From Cryptomeria japonica (Eukaryota; Streptophyta; Pinopsida; Cupressales; Cupressaceae), in assembly GCF_030272615.1 (NCBI RefSeq), contig NC_081407.1:436204230-436268229 (forward strand): a DNA stretch of 64,000 nt, written 5' to 3'. The notes under the pieces are model-generated. The model saw only the letters and a list, made by a program, of their open reading frames with translations, was not told the DNA's origin and did no database searches. Below, piece after piece: positions 35,603 through 48,317 of this stretch. The translations under genes and the position numbers were made by a program. Every line of letters begins with the position of its first letter. Position 1 is the stretch's first letter.

Positions 35603-37121
35603 CATTGATGACAACACTCATGTGAAAAATGGATTCCCTGTCGATATGCTCCCCCTGAGCAATACACTCCATTTGAAATGTGTTTCCTTGATATTTTTCA
35701 CATATGAACATACTCCCTCTTTGACATTAATGCCAAAGACCGGTGAAAGAATTGAAAGAATAAAAGAATATTGTTAGTTTCACTGGAGCTTAGTCATCTT
35801 TAGGATTTTCGGGTATGCCTTTTTGCAATAACTGAAGATATGTATCCCAACCGGATTTGAAAGTATCAGAAATAGATGCAAGTCCACTTAGTAAGTGGGC
35901 AATTGTTTCTTTCTCTTGGATATCTATCAGTGTGGGTTTAGCTATCATATCCATGCACTCTTTCTTGTGAACACCCAATGAATCTAGTCTAGGACTTACC
36001 AATCCTCTTAGATTTCTTGCTCTTCTCATGATTTTATCTCTCTCCTTCTCAAAAGAAAAAAATTGGTTCTCCAAGGACAAAATTTGTCCATCAACAGATG
36101 TGGTTAGTGTAGTCAATCCATCAAAAGAGTTAGCAATTTTAGTTATCTTATCATATAACTCCTTCAATCTACTATCTACATTAGCTGTAAGACTTTCTAT
36201 GTTACAACACACTCTGTAGATATTTGTACATTGTTTTAAACAAACCTCAATAGGGATAAGTTTGTCCTCAATTTTCTTCTTCCCTATTTCTATAAGTTCA
36301 TCAAAAGCTATTCTTTTTGTTGCTGTGAAATTGTCCAAATCTTGTTGATCTGCAATCTGCCTCAAAGATTGAAAATTGTTGGATATGTGGTCTGTTAGAG
36401 TCTTGAGCCTACCAGAAGGGCTTGCTCCATCTTCAATTTGACAGTCAGGTAATAATCTGTGCAACACAGAGACTGATTGATCAATTAATCCTTTATCTGC
36501 AGTACCTCCCTTCAGTAATTTCCAAGTAGCCATCATCATTAATTCAGTTGGACTCAACTCAGAGACTGATTTCTTCTCAACTTGAGAAGTGTCAATTGCC
36601 AAAACCTTTGCCGGGGAATTAGTTTTACCTGCCAGTATGGACTCGGTGGCTTTTACCTTATCCATCTCAACCTCTATTGCACCGGTGGCTTCGCCACTTG
36701 GTGCAGTGTCGGTTACTACCGATGGAGTATTATCCACATAATTTGTAGTGTCCTATACATTGCTTTGTTCAAAAATGGTATGTGCTGGTACAGACTGTAC
36801 ACTCTTCTTAACTGTTGATTGTGTTTAAGAATCTATAGTTACTACCGATTGTGTCAAAACTGGAGTTGAACTGCCCAAAATACCTTTCCCTTTTGATTAG
36901 TCAGGAATGGTGGAAGTTGTTTCCCTTGCAAATTCTTCTTGAGATGTGAGAAAGTCTGGGTTTTTCTGAAAGAATTTGGTCCATCCATTACTTGTCTCAT
37001 TTACCACATCATTTACTCTCCCCATTAGTGCAGGGAACCCAAGGCATATCTCATACTTTTGAAGAGTCACTAGGTTGTAGTAAGAGGTTAATAGGGTGTA
37101 ATCTTGGTGTTGATCCTTTGG

Positions 37122-39595
37122 ATCCACCTAATATTTTTTTATTGGTCCAATTTGTAAGGCTAAGAGTCCCAAATGTACCTTAAGACAACCTTGGGTCTCA
37201 TTAGACCAACAGGACCTTAGAATAGGATGTCATAAGTGTTTTTGATATTGTTTTAGCAAATAAATGACTATAGAATAGATCTTAAACATGTTTGAAGCTT
37301 GGAGGATGCAAATTGCCAAAAGTTGCAAAATTGTCAAAAATGTTGTCAACAACTTTTGCAATATTGCTCTGAGAAGTTGCATTTTGGTTGTAATAGTCAT
37401 AACTGTTAGGACCCGGAGGCAACTGAGAGGGCGGGGGGGGGGGGGTGAATTAGTTGTCTATTAATTTCAACCCAAATATAACTTAATCAAACTTGATGCA
37501 TAATACCGGTAAACCAAACTTAATGTCGGTTGATAGTTTAACAATTAATAACAGTACCGGTAAAGTTTAATGCATGAAACAGAAAGACAAGTAACATCCA
37601 CAACACATAACACATATATTTGTACGTGGAAACCCTGTAAGGGAAAAAACCACGGTGGGAAAACTTACCCACAATCAGATGATACTACTGTAGATAGTAT
37701 GTGTGTACAAATGGGGTCTGGACATGTAGAAAGGCCAACTGGCTAGAGCTCACTACTCAATTATAAAATGAGAGTCACACTGACTACAATTGGATGGTTA
37801 AATCCAATGATAATGTACTGCTCAAAATAGCATCTTCATATGCTGGATTGAGTACCGGTTAAGCTCTGATTGTCTTCTTCATACCTTCCTTGAATCTTCA
37901 AATGACATCTGCGTGTATAGCTCTGCTTATATTCACATATACCTTGTTACAATCATTTTCCACTTCCTCTACATAATCTGACAAGTGAGATCTTACACAT
38001 ATATCACAACCTAAGACCAAATGTGTAGGTCGGCTCATTAAGAATATTACAATTAAATCAATTACAAATGAATCAATATGTGATGCATCATGTCAGCTCA
38101 ATGCATTTACAATAATAACCAATCAATAAATCATCTTCATAATGTGTCGTGCTGATTTGGAATAGATAATGCTTGCCGGTCCATAACCTAGACCAATTTG
38201 TCGGTAACAACAAATATGCAAACTCGATTAGACCAATAACCAATTCATCAAAACCAAGTGTCCAAACAATGTCTTCGACATAACCAAGTAATCTCCAGAT
38301 GATAACAAGTCATCCTCTGTGCCGATGAACAATATAACCTGCCGGTAAACCAAATACCAGTGACTGTGCATAAGTCACTTAACATGTCGGTGAACATAAC
38401 CAAAGATCTCCAGTTCTGGTAAGTGTTGACATCAATGACAAAACCAATGCAACACATCCATAATACCAACAATAACCATTCAAAAGGTGGTTAGAGTTGT
38501 TGGAAAGGGTCTATGCAATAATGTGAAACCTTCAAGGTGAAGGTGGGAAGTGAACGAATGTTGTTTTGGGTAGAGAACTGAATGAGAAACACTGAATTTC
38601 CTAAGCAATTTTGTTTTCTGAGATAGTATGGTACAATACGGATTACCAAATCAAAAATCTAGGCATTGAACTATGGTAAATTGAATCATCTCTTATTTTC
38701 TTGTTTTTGGAGTTCACTTGGTGACCGGAGTATTGGTTTTGTCTTCTTTCTGTTCTGACTGGTCTAGGAACCCTTAATTGAAGGGTTAGTGCAGAGATGG
38801 AACCCTAACTTGTCTTTTCTATAGTGGAATCTCACAACCACTTGGAAAATTCAAGTTAGGGGAGTATATAGTAAGACCCTAAAGGCTCAGGACTAGAGGA
38901 GTTTGTTTGTTGCCTCAACCATCAAGTTATAGGCTAAATATCTCTATGTATTTAGCCTAAGAGATGAGACCATTGTGTGAACAGTCAACCAAATAAATAA
39001 GATGACCAGTTTAATAGTGGATACTGTTCATTTGGAGGTAGGAGGACCTAACTAAAGTGTTGCATTGGTTCTATGCCCCCATTCCTTGATACTTACTTTG
39101 TTAACCAAGCCTATTTAGGCCTATTAGGTCTGTGAGCATGGCAAGGGTTAGGGTATGCTGGAGTAGACTCAATTCTTGCAACTTTGGAATATTTTGTAAG
39201 TCCAAAAAGGGTGTCCAAAACAATGATTTTTTTGTCTAGTCCTTTGGAAGTTTTGCAAGTTGTTGCCCATAAACTGGCTAAAGAGACCTACTGGGATCCT
39301 CTAGCCCTATAAGGGTTCTTAGCCTTGTGGAGGTCCCATAATCCAAATTATGATTTATTATCCTTGTATTAGCCATAAGTAAACTATTCCAATCATTAGA
39401 TTGAGGATTTGTAGACCGGAGGCCAAATTTCCATATTTTGGTCAAATTTGGGGAAAGTGTCCCAAAACCCAATTTTGGTTAAAGTTGTGTAAGGTCCCTA
39501 GAACCTTGAGGAGAAGTATGGGGTGTGAAACACACTTAGGAAATTATTCCTTCCATATAGGAAGCCATTGGACCACCTAGGAGTGATAAATCAAT
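37122..39595. mobile_element. Repeat J inserted in element C ORF2
   Basis: About 2.47 kb of non-coding DNA (1.4 kb without solo LTR D) interrupts C's ORF2. CTTTGG occurs at both borders (37116-37121 and 39596-39601) and may be the target duplication. The segment does not show TG..CA ends. A similar word (GGATCCACCTA / GGACCACCTA) lies near each end. Patches of it recur at 5150-6720. Class is unknown. Confidence 0.45.
37404..38471 (-). mobile_element. Solo LTR D (Copia-type)
   Basis: It runs from TGTTAGGACCC to ATACCAACA, 1,068 bp, with the perfect target duplication ATAAC (37399-37403 and 38472-38476). It has the GGAAAAAACCACGGTGGG core near 37640, a G-run, and the U5 stem CAACT / AGTTG. It lies inside repeat J. 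Confidence 0.9.
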
Positions 39596-41947
39596 CTTTG
39601 GGTGTATAAACCAAGAAGTAGGCCCATTAGTACATTTCTTGCCGTGTACTCTGCATCACCCATCATAAGGCTTATCTGTTGAGATTTACTATTGATGATT
39701 ATCCTATTTGCAGTGTCAGTACATCTTTTCATTTCCTCATTATTTACAACACCATATAATTCCAAAAGTGCTACTTCTTTGATCTCCCTATCCCTCTTGA
39801 CAATGCCAAGTCTCCTAGCCTCAAGTTTATTATACAAGGATAAAGGTATCTCCTTCAAAATTTCTATTACGGATTTATTATAGATGTCTATATACAACAA
39901 AATAGTCTCTTCTAATTCATTTTTCTCATTCTCTTCTAAATATTCATAATACTTTGATATATTTTTCAAAATTCCATCTTTTGTAATTTCATCAATAAGC
40001 TCAACACAGATCATTGTGGTCTTACCGGTTCCAGTATCATCACCCTTCATTTTTTTGCTTGTAGTTGCCGGTGTGACTAGTTTCCTCTTATGCATAGGCT
40101 TCCTTACTAGTGGTGGAGGTGTAGTAGGCTTAGTTACCTTTCTAACAAGTCTCCTCCTAGGCTCTGCCTTCTTCTTCTCTACCCGTGGTTTTGCCACATT
40201 CTTCCTTTGTACCCTTCTGAAAGCCAGAGGTTCATTATCCTCAAGATCAGAGTCTGAAGTAATAGGGGAAATGTGAACTTGTGGCTTCTTCACTTAAGCA
40301 ATACCAACCTCTGTCAGTTTAGCAGCCTATTTTGATTTGGAACCCAGTTGAGTGTTTATCTTATAAATCACATCTTGTACATATGCAGACATCTTTTCTA
40401 TTTTCTTCTCTCTTCTCTTCCTGTTAAAATTGGTTTTCACTTCAAAATCCTTCTCTCCTGTTGTACCAAAATGTTTTGTCTTATCATCTAATGGGGAATC
40501 TAACAACATCTTTGCATAGAGCTCAGAAATGTTGTCATCCACCTCATATCCAAGCTCAGTAATCTAGATTTGTCTAGGTTCAACTGCTTCCATAAGATTT
40601 TCATCAATTTTTACCATGAAACAGATATTAGTGGAATACTTCTCCACAATGTTCTTTGAAATTCTTTCCCTTTGCCTCATAATTTCTTGAAAAGTCTTAA
40701 AATACCCCCAAAGTTTCTCATCTCTGCTGATACCAAGACCAGTGATAGCTTCCTTGATTTGCATACCTACCGGTATGTCATGAGCCCAATGCTTCTTCCC
40801 TAGACCAGTTAGCTCATTTAGGAAGTAAAGCATTAAACAAACAGTCAAGTTTCCATATCTAAAGGTCTCTTTCTTGATTCCTTTGATCTTTCCAAGGTTT
40901 AACATCAACTCACTCGTCATCCACTCATATAAATCATACTTCACATTATTCCTCAACATCTTATATGCAACATGAATGCATGAACTAGAAATAAAATTCA
41001 ATTGGTTGGATTGAGTTACCTTGTAACCTATGATCATGCTTGCAAACTTTATATCTATGTCGGTGATTGTGCTTATCCTCGTTGATCTTCTATCAGGTGT
41101 AGCACCAGTGAGTTTTTTGACCTCTGTGTTGGTAATTTTCTTGCTAGGTTCTTGTCCGACCCTAGGCAAGCGGGTGACAACTCAAATTGCCTCCTTTGTG
41201 ATCATGTAAGGCCTATCTACAAAAATAAATTCGTTGTGAACCTTGCTCAGAACGTATCTGATCACCTCATCTTTGAATTTTGATGTATAGAATATTGCTT
41301 ACCCTAGATCCTCAATTACTTTGAATTCTCGTTCGATGGTTCCAGAGTCTCCCAGTATCACAGATTGATACATGCTTTTGATGTCTTCAGTGCCCAAATC
41401 CTCAAGGGTGCAGTGAATGTATGCCCTCACATCTTTGACATACATTACGCCATCAATAACCCTAGAAAATGCTCCCGCTGAGTTTTCCTTTTGAACAATT
41501 TTGGGAACCTCCTTAAACATTGGCCTTAACCTACCTTTGATTTCGACAATGGTGGGATTTGCAATAAAAGTAGGAGCTGAAGATCTAGATGCCATGTCGA
41601 AAAATACCCGAATGTAAATGTCGGTGGAAGTTTGATAACTGCTCGAAAGCTTTTCACAATGCTTCTGCTCGCTCTTGACTCACCTTTACTTCACTCTAAA
41701 TGCTTGAATTCTCGGTGAGTGAAAATGAATTCACTTACCCTCTTTTATTAGTGAATAAAACCCTAATTTTTTATAATCTTTGCTTCACCAACAACCCTAA
41801 GGATGTCGGTTTCACAATTATGTGCCGGGTGAACCTTCATCGAAGATGAACACAATTCTCTAGATCTCTTTCCAAATCTCCTTAGATCTCTTATGGGGTA
41901 ATATGCAAAATTTATCAATGACTTTGCCAACCCCTAAGGCTTATGCC

Positions 41948-43086
41948 TCAATTACTGGTGGAAATTTCTGCCAGTGGAGGAATACTTTATTCTACCGGTG
42001 GAGTTATTGGTATAGACCCATCTCCACTTGGTTCTTCAGATTTTCTAACCCATATCTTGGTGTGATCTTGTTGTATTTCATCTAACTTCTGCTTTCGTTT
42101 CTCATTATCTTTATCATTATTAACCGGTTGAGTCTTTCTTCTAGAATACTTAGCAATTTGACCTATTTTGTTGCATGCATAACATGTAACATTGTTCTTC
42201 TACATTGCTTTGACATATTCACTATCATTTCTTGACCTACAATGATTAGCAAAATGTCCAAACTTTCCACATGCATGACATTTAACATTCATTCTATAAT
42301 CTTCTGATCTATGACCATATTTCTTGCAGTTTGTGCATTGACCGGGAACATAATTGTAGTTTTGATTTGCCTTATTTCTACATTGTTTATCCATATGCCC
42401 AAATTTATTGCAAACAAAACATCTACCATTGAATTTATAAGAATTAGATTGCCTTACCAGTTTCCTCTATTTTGACGAATTCTACATATCGGTTGTCTGA
42501 TCTTCATTTGCAGTACCAGAGCTTTCACCTTGTACAAATCCAAGTCCTCTCGAATCATCAATCTATCTTTGTCTTTTCAGTAAGTCATCCAACTGTGCAA
42601 CATTGATCCTAAAATTTTCTTTATACTCACTTGCAGTAGTCAGATCATCTCTCAGAGTGGTTACTTGTCTTTCAAGTTCTTGTTTATTGTTCTGGGAGTG
42701 TACCATTAGTTCTCAACAAATTATTCTCATTGAGTCAATCTGCCACATTCATCAATTTTTTTCTTCAGAGATATAACAAGATTATCTTCCTTCTTCTTTC
42801 TATCCTCAATATCTTTTGATAACCTCATAGTCAGATATTGCATTTCATTCTTCATGAGCATGTTTGCTTGACTTAGTTTTTGACATTGTTCCTTAAGAGC
42901 ATTCTTCTCCTCATCATCTGGTTTCTGCAAAAGATCTTTTTTCTTGGCTTGAGCAGATGATAACCTTTCTTGCAGGATAAGAATGAATTCATTTGCAAAA
43001 TTCAATTCTTCTTTCAATTTCAAGTTCTTCATCCTTTCAACATCATAACCCTCAAGAGCCATCTCAAGTTGCTTCTCCATATCCAT
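41948..43086 (-). pseudogene. Element C gag-like protein
   Basis: It starts MDMEKQLEMALEGYDVERMK at 43086, 60 bp after the primer site. The coiled coil runs to 42727, where a frameshift and stops break it. The signature VAQLDDLLKRQR then SRGLGF follows. Four CCHC-type knuckles are readable: CFVCNKFGHMDKQC, CTNCKKYGHRSEDYR (last Cys lost), CHACGKFGHFANHC and CYACNKIGQIAKYS (His and last Cys lost). The same order as in E and F identifies it as gag of the family. Confidence 0.75.
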
Positions 43087-43147
43087 GTTCAAAGATTCTG
43101 GTTTCAGGATCTTCCTCAAGCTGTGAAACTTCTTTAGAGGTACCAAG

Positions 43148-43159
43148 ATCTGATACCAA
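43148..43159 (-). promoter_or_regulatory. Element C primer binding site
   Basis: The minus strand reads TGGTATCAGATC, one change from the initiator Met consensus, two bases after the 5' LTR. Confidence 0.85.
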
Positions 43160-43160
43160 T

Positions 43161-44068
43161 TGTTGGGATCCAAGAACATTGAGTTGGGGGGGGGGGCATC
43201 AGTGTTCTGCCAGAATGAACAATTTTTAACTTTCTAGACCATGCATATATATATATAGGTAAAAAAATTAACATGTAATAAGAAGCAAATAAACCATCCA
43301 CTTAAATGAACACCATAACACACAGAGTTTATACATGGAAAACCTCAATGAGGAAAAACCATGGTGGGATTTGTGACCCACAATATCAGTTCATTGGCAA
43401 TATGAAAAGGTATTACATATAATAGGGGTCTGCACTTGCAGGAAGGCACACTGCCTAGAGCATATTGCTCATCATTAAAGAGACTCACTGACTACAAGCT
43501 TTCTACCAAAGTAAATTACTAAAAATGAACTCAAGAATGCATCTGCTATACCAAATAGAGTTCTGGTTCTGGTTCTTCTCTGTACTGATTCATAAACTCT
43601 GAACTGCTACCAGCATCTCTTCTCCTCCAAGAATTCTTTCCAAGCTTTCTATAGATCATTACATGATATACTACTCGCATACAAAATGATCTCCATACAT
43701 ATATTTCACATCATACAATTCTTCTATATTCTCCTATACACATTTTATATATCTTGCTTTCTTTCAAAAGTAACCTAGCAGACTGACCTATATACCCATT
43801 ACAAATGATATACCTTATGTCGGCTTACAATACATTTACAAAAGATATTCAATGTCGGCCTTGACAATATTAATTATAAAATGATTTAAGTAAATCCTCC
43901 TTGATGTCGACTTCCAAAGAAGTATCGATGTTGGTGTCGGTGTAGCCCTGAATGCTCCAAAGCTGGTATCTATTGGTATATGCTTCCTAGTGCCAGTTTA
44001 TGACTTCCACCATATCTTGTTTCCATCAATGAAAACAAAATGAATCCAATGAGTGTCAATTGCCAACA
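43161..44068 (-). repeat. Element C 5' LTR
   Basis: This 908-bp LTR runs from TGTTGGGATCC to GCCAACA. It has the G-run, and the GGAAAAACCATGGTGGG core near 43353. It differs from its 3' partner mostly by transitions. Confidence 0.9.
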
Positions 44069-44201
44069 GATCCAAACCAACCAGAAACTACTCAACCTAC
44101 CAGGACCAGAAGGGTGTCGGTAAAGCATCCAAACAACTAGTGTTGGCATCAATGGAAAAACATCAATGTAACACATAATCAATTCAACCAAATGGCCAAC
44201 A
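44069..44201 (-). repeat. Element B 5' LTR, outer end
   Basis: After the GATCC duplication the sequence continues B's LTR and ends GGCCAACA. The next base starts Copia fragment X, so B had inserted into X. Confidence 0.7.
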
Positions 44202-44490
44202 TAACATTTTGTTCTGGTACAGGTGTTACCAGATCAGTTAAGATCATTTCCACTTTCGTTTCTCTCTCATAAGTTCTGATTTGACCTCTGTACTACTCAT
44301 CCACCTTGACATTAACACTCTCCACAACTCTCTGCAATCTTTTGTTATAACATCTATATACTTTTATTTTATTTGAATAGCTAAGAAATACCCCTTCATG
44401 TCATCTAAGATCAAGCTTTCCAATTCACTACGAAAGATTCTAAAGAACTTAACAGTATGACCAAACCATAACTCACAAAGTGACTTACCG
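44202..44490 (-). pseudogene. Copia pol fragment X
   Basis: It aligns base for base, with divergence, to B's pol at about 31064-31375 (for example AAGTTCTGATTTGACCTCTG against AAATTCTGATTTGACCTCTA), the stretch after integrase. It is bounded by B's LTR on one side and by element F on the other, with homology to B stopping near 44489. Confidence 0.65.
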
Positions 44491-44636
44491 GTAAACCAAA
44501 CCAGATCCAAGATCCAAAAAATCTTCACCGATTAACCTTCAAACTAACTTCTCCAAAATATGAAACAGGCTTTTAGACCACTGCCGAGGGAAATGCAAGA
44601 TTTGTCATCAATTTGCCTCCCCTTACGACAAATGCC

Positions 44637-45812
44637 TTAGTTACCGAATGAGATTCCTGTCAGTGCAGGAACATTCTGCTCTGCCGATTGAGTAACTGAG
44701 GTATATGCTTTAGCCGATTGATCCTTGGACTTCATAACCCACTTCTTCTCATGCTCCTTTCGAATATAATCAACCTTTTATTTTCCCTTCTCATTAGATT
44801 TGTCATTTCCTGCCAGTAGGTTCTAGAATCTGTAAAATTTAGCAATATGTCATACTTTGTTGCATGCATAACAAGTGACATTGTTCTTTTGAATTGCCTT
44901 GTTGTAACCTTGACCATTTCTCAATCTACATTGATTAGCCATATGTCCAAAATTTCCACATGCATGACATTTCACATTCATTCTACAATATGTTGTCCTA
45001 TGACCATACTTTTTGAAATTGAAACACTAATCGATACCTGAATTATTATTCTGATTGACTCTATTTCTGCATTGACTTTCCATATGACCAAACTTATTGC
45101 AAACAAAGCACCTACCATTAAATTTATGTGCATTGGGCTGCCTTACTGATGACCTCTTATTCCGGTTGTCTATTGGATTCTCTTGATTGTTCTTCTGACC
45201 GGATGTATCATCCTGATTTGTAGTACTAGAGCTTTCTCCATGCTCAAATCCAAGACCTCTAGTGTCTCCACTATCCCTTTGATTCTTCAATAACTCATCA
45301 AGATTTGCAAAACTAACCTTGAACTTATCTTTGTACTCATTTACAACATCCAAATCACTTCCAAGGATTATCATCATTCTTTCCAACTCTTTCTCATTAT
45401 TATGTGATTGTACTATTTCAGTTCTCATTATATCATTCTCATGCGCCAACCTAATGCATTCATTAGATCCATCTTTCAGAGATTTGGCAAGATTTTCTTC
45501 ATTCTTCTTCCGATCTTCAATCTCCTTGGACATCCTCATGGTTAGGGCTCGCATTTCATTCTTCATGACAACATTTACCTGACTCAACTTTTGACATAGT
45601 TCCTTAAGAGCATTCTTCTCTCGATCATCTCGATTTTGTAATTGATCACATAGTTCCTTCCTTTTAGCTTGTGCAGATGACAACCTCTCTTACAGAGTAA
45701 AGATGAATTCCTTCACAGATCTCAGCTCATCTTGCAGCTTCATATTCCTCAACCTTTCAACATCATAATCCTCAAGTGCTACTTGAAGTTCCTTCCTCAA
45801 ACTCATCTCCAT
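44637..45812 (-). pseudogene. Element F gag-like protein
   Basis: It starts MEMSLRKELQVALEDYDVER at 45812. The frame is constant to the final TAA at 44637, with a few stops (for example TAG at 45027 just before the second knuckle). The coiled coil carries SSAQAKRKELCDQL and MRMSKEIEDRKKNEENLAK. The signature FANLDELLKNQRDSGDTRGL is the best-preserved copy. Knuckles are CFVCNKFGHMESQC, CFNFKKYGHRTTYC (one Cys lost), CHACGNFGHMANQC and a damaged CYACNKV..HIAKFY. Confidence 0.75.
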
Positions 45813-45881
45813 AGATTCTACATACAAGAACTTTCTCAAGCTGTTAAGACTTATTCTGAGGCACCTGGATCTGATACCAAT

Positions 45882-48067
45882 TGTTGGAATCCAAGAACAC
45901 TGAGAGGGCGGGGGGGGGGGGGGGTGCTGAATCAGTGTTCTGCCAGAATGATTAATTTTAACCTTATTAACACAACAAATTAACAACCGGTGTACATAAA
46001 AGCAGATAACAAGAAGTAATAATGTAACAACAAAGATCAACACCATAACACCACAAATTTATATGTGGAAAACCTCAAAGAGGAAAAACCATGGTGGGAT
46101 TTGTGACCCACAATATCTATCTACTGATCAGATGAATAACTATACAAACAAGGGGCCTGCACATGCAGGAAGGCCAACAGACTAGAGTTCACTACTCATC
46201 ACAAAAGGAGCCTCACTGACTACATAAAACTTTGGACTACAATCCGGAAAGAAGATTGAACTGCTAGAATAGCATCTCCTATGCCTGAGTACAATTCTAG
46301 TTAAGCTCAATTCCAAAGGTCTTAAACCTCTTACACAAACCCAATTTGATCACCTATGATCGACCAAATCCTTTACATATGATTGCAATATTATTCACAC
46401 ATAGATAATCGCATCATCATCCATCCCATGATTTACAAAGAGATCTTACATCATATTTATACCAAACTAAGACTTAAAAAATTAGGTCAGTCACCTAAAA
46501 GATAATACAATAAATCCATTACATAAATCCGCAAATCAATGACAATCCAAGTCGGCTTAAGAACAAAACAACATTAACCAAACAATAAATCCAACTGGTA
46601 ATGTATCGGGAGCATCCACCAAAATGTTACATAAATTGGTCCATAACCTAACAAAATAGCATTAGGTCCGGACCTAAAATAGGTCGCCATAAACCAAATG
46701 CAACACCACCGATCAACTGATACATGAACAAGATAACCATCAACATCCCAAAAAATTTCTAGAAGCCGCACCAACACCACTTATCAAATCCATCAAAAGA
46801 TCTTCAACAAAGCTTTGTTGGTAGAACCCTTACCGGTAACCAAAAGGCTTACTAGTGTTGGAATCCAAAAACATTGAGAGGGGGGAGTGAATTAGTGTTC
46901 TACTGGTATAATCAATTTTAATCTTATCAACAATGCAATTCAATAACTGGTAACCATAAAAGAATATAACAACAAATAGAAATGAAGCAACCACAAGAGC
47001 GTACACTATAACACAAAGATTTATACATGGGAAACCTCAAAGAGGAAAAAGCATGGTGGGATTGGTGACCCACAATATCTATCCACTGGCCAAATGAATA
47101 AATATTATGATAGGGGCCTACACATGTAGGAAGGCCAACAACCTAGAGCACACTTCTCATCACAAAAGGAGCCTCACTGACTACAAACACCAAATATGGA
47201 GTTACAAACAAAATTATGAACTCTGAAGGTGCATCTGCTATGCTGGATGAGTTCCGGTTATAGCACAGTCTATACCAGTTTTCATTGTGTCCTCCCTTAC
47301 CAGTATCTTGCTTCGCTTCCAAAACCTCTAAACCAATATCCAAGACCGACTACAAAATATTACATTCGCATTCTGTCGATCAAGATTGCTCACACAATAT
47401 CACATTACCATATTCCATTACATTCCCAAAATATCCTAACCGGACTTACTTAAATACCCTTCCCAAACATAAACACAAATACCTTATGTCAACTTACAAT
47501 GATATTACAATTTATTTACATGTCGGCCTAAACAAAAATAAATTCATTGAACTTCAAGACCCATGCCTTTGATCGTTTCCGTGTAGACTTTCCGGATCAA
47601 TCTCCCATGTCGGCCTCATATATCGGTTCCTAGTTTGTTGGTTTCCCTTGTCTGTCGGTGCCGGTGCCGGTGCCAGTTCCTTGTGCTAGATGACTTGAAT
47701 GCCTGTTTCCAAACAATGAATAGTGATGGGTACCGACCAAGTGACCAACCCAAAATAGTGTGTGTTGCCATCAATGACAACACAACTAAACCAAATGAGT
47801 GTCAATTGCCAGCAACTAGAACTTATTATAGCTTCCAGATCACCAAATCTTGAACCAACTGAATGTGACACGCATCTAAACGACATGAATAACTAAACCA
47901 AACCAATTCCATCAATTTGAACATACCAGAGAATATCGAAGATGATCTCCAGATAAACATCACAATCCAACCACTCTACCAAAACCCGGTAGATAGCCAA
48001 ACAAGCTAGTGTTGACATTAATGACAAACATCAATGCAACATAATCAATTCCTCCGAATTCCCAACA
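45882..48067 (-). repeat. Element F 5' LTR, split by G
   Basis: The LTR starts TGTTGGAATCC next to the primer site and ends TTCCCAACA, about 1.21 kb without G (46856-47824). It has the best U5 hairpin in the window: GAACACTGA (45895-45903) with TCAGTGTTC (45932-45940), enclosing a long G-run. Confidence 0.8.
46856..47824 (-). mobile_element. Solo LTR G
   Basis: It is 969 bp, from TGTTGGAATCC to GCCAGCA (the last CA box is changed from CCAACA), with the perfect target duplication ACTAG (46851-46855 and 47825-47829). It shares the LTR core near 47046 and a clear CGGTGCCGGTGCCGGTGCC hexamer array at 47656-47674. Confidence 0.9.
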
Positions 48068-48243
48068 CTTTTTCCATAAGGATTAGTAGGTATACTTTGA
48101 GAAATAGGGTATCCATTGACAATAGCAGTCCAAATATCCACAACCAAAGAAATTAAATAAGTTTGCATTCTTACCTTCCAAAAAGCATAATCAGTACCAT
48201 CAAACAGAGGTGCCTTGGAAGCAGAAGAACCTTCTTGAGCCAT
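48068..48243 (-). pseudogene. Copia gag start, element H
   Basis: The minus strand reads MAQEGSSASKAPLFDGTDYA then FWKVRMQTYLISLVVDIW, the N-terminal UBN2/DUF4219 domain typical of Copia and Sirevirus gag. It is cut at residue 59 by element F. The N-terminus differs clearly from that of B, so H is another lineage. Confidence 0.8.
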
Positions 48244-48317
48244 GAAAAATAGTATTCCACACATAGGATCAACCTAGGTATTTAAACCCTTGCATGACAA
48301 CCTGCTCTGATACCGAT

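Larger units (their letters stand above)
35790..41595 (-). pseudogene. Element C ORF2, split by repeat J
   Basis: It starts MASRSSAPTFIANPTIVEIK, close to the E copy (MASSSTPEFIANPTVVEVV). The frame stays unchanged from 41595 to the J boundary near 39596, with five stops read (one TGA where E has an Arg codon, one TAG where E has Trp). Motifs are VLSKVHNEFIFVDRPYMITK, MIIGYKVTQSNQLNFISSSC, FRYGNLTVCLMLYFLNE, then Lys/Arg/Pro-rich sequence and the helical block (YYEYLEENEKNELEETILLY). It resumes at 37127 in another frame, ending in a 315-codon open helical segment (35790-36737) with KELYDKITKIANSFDGL. Function is unknown. Confidence 0.7.
34694..44068 (-). mobile_element. Element C: non-autonomous LTR retrotransposon
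   Basis: Its ends TGTTGGGATCC and TTGCCAACA are flanked by the perfect 5-bp target duplication GATCC (34689-34693 and 44069-44073), placing it inside B's LTR. The minus-strand order is 5' LTR, primer site, gag, ORF2, purine tract, 3' LTR. Internal DNA is about 7.6 kb, but without the inserted repeat J (37122-39595, holding solo LTR D) it is about 5.1 kb, as in A and E. There is no pol domain. Confidence 0.9.
44491..48067 (-). mobile_element. Element F: truncated member of the family
   Basis: F has a complete 5' LTR (45882-48067, interrupted by solo LTR G), a primer site at 45868-45879 and gag. It stops after gag, near 44490, where Copia fragment X begins; ORF2 and 3' LTR are lost. Its LTR end (CCCAACA at 48067) cuts the start of Copia gag H, so F had inserted in H. 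Confidence 0.75.

Noticed and set aside
40000-40030. P-loop-like GDDTGTGKTT in C ORF2
   Set aside because: Spacing does not fit GxxxxGK[ST], and A and E do not conserve it.
44847-45582. Plus-strand ORFs over F gag and similar shadows over C, E and A
   Set aside because: The minus strand has zinc knuckles and coiled coils in the same region, so these are antisense shadows.
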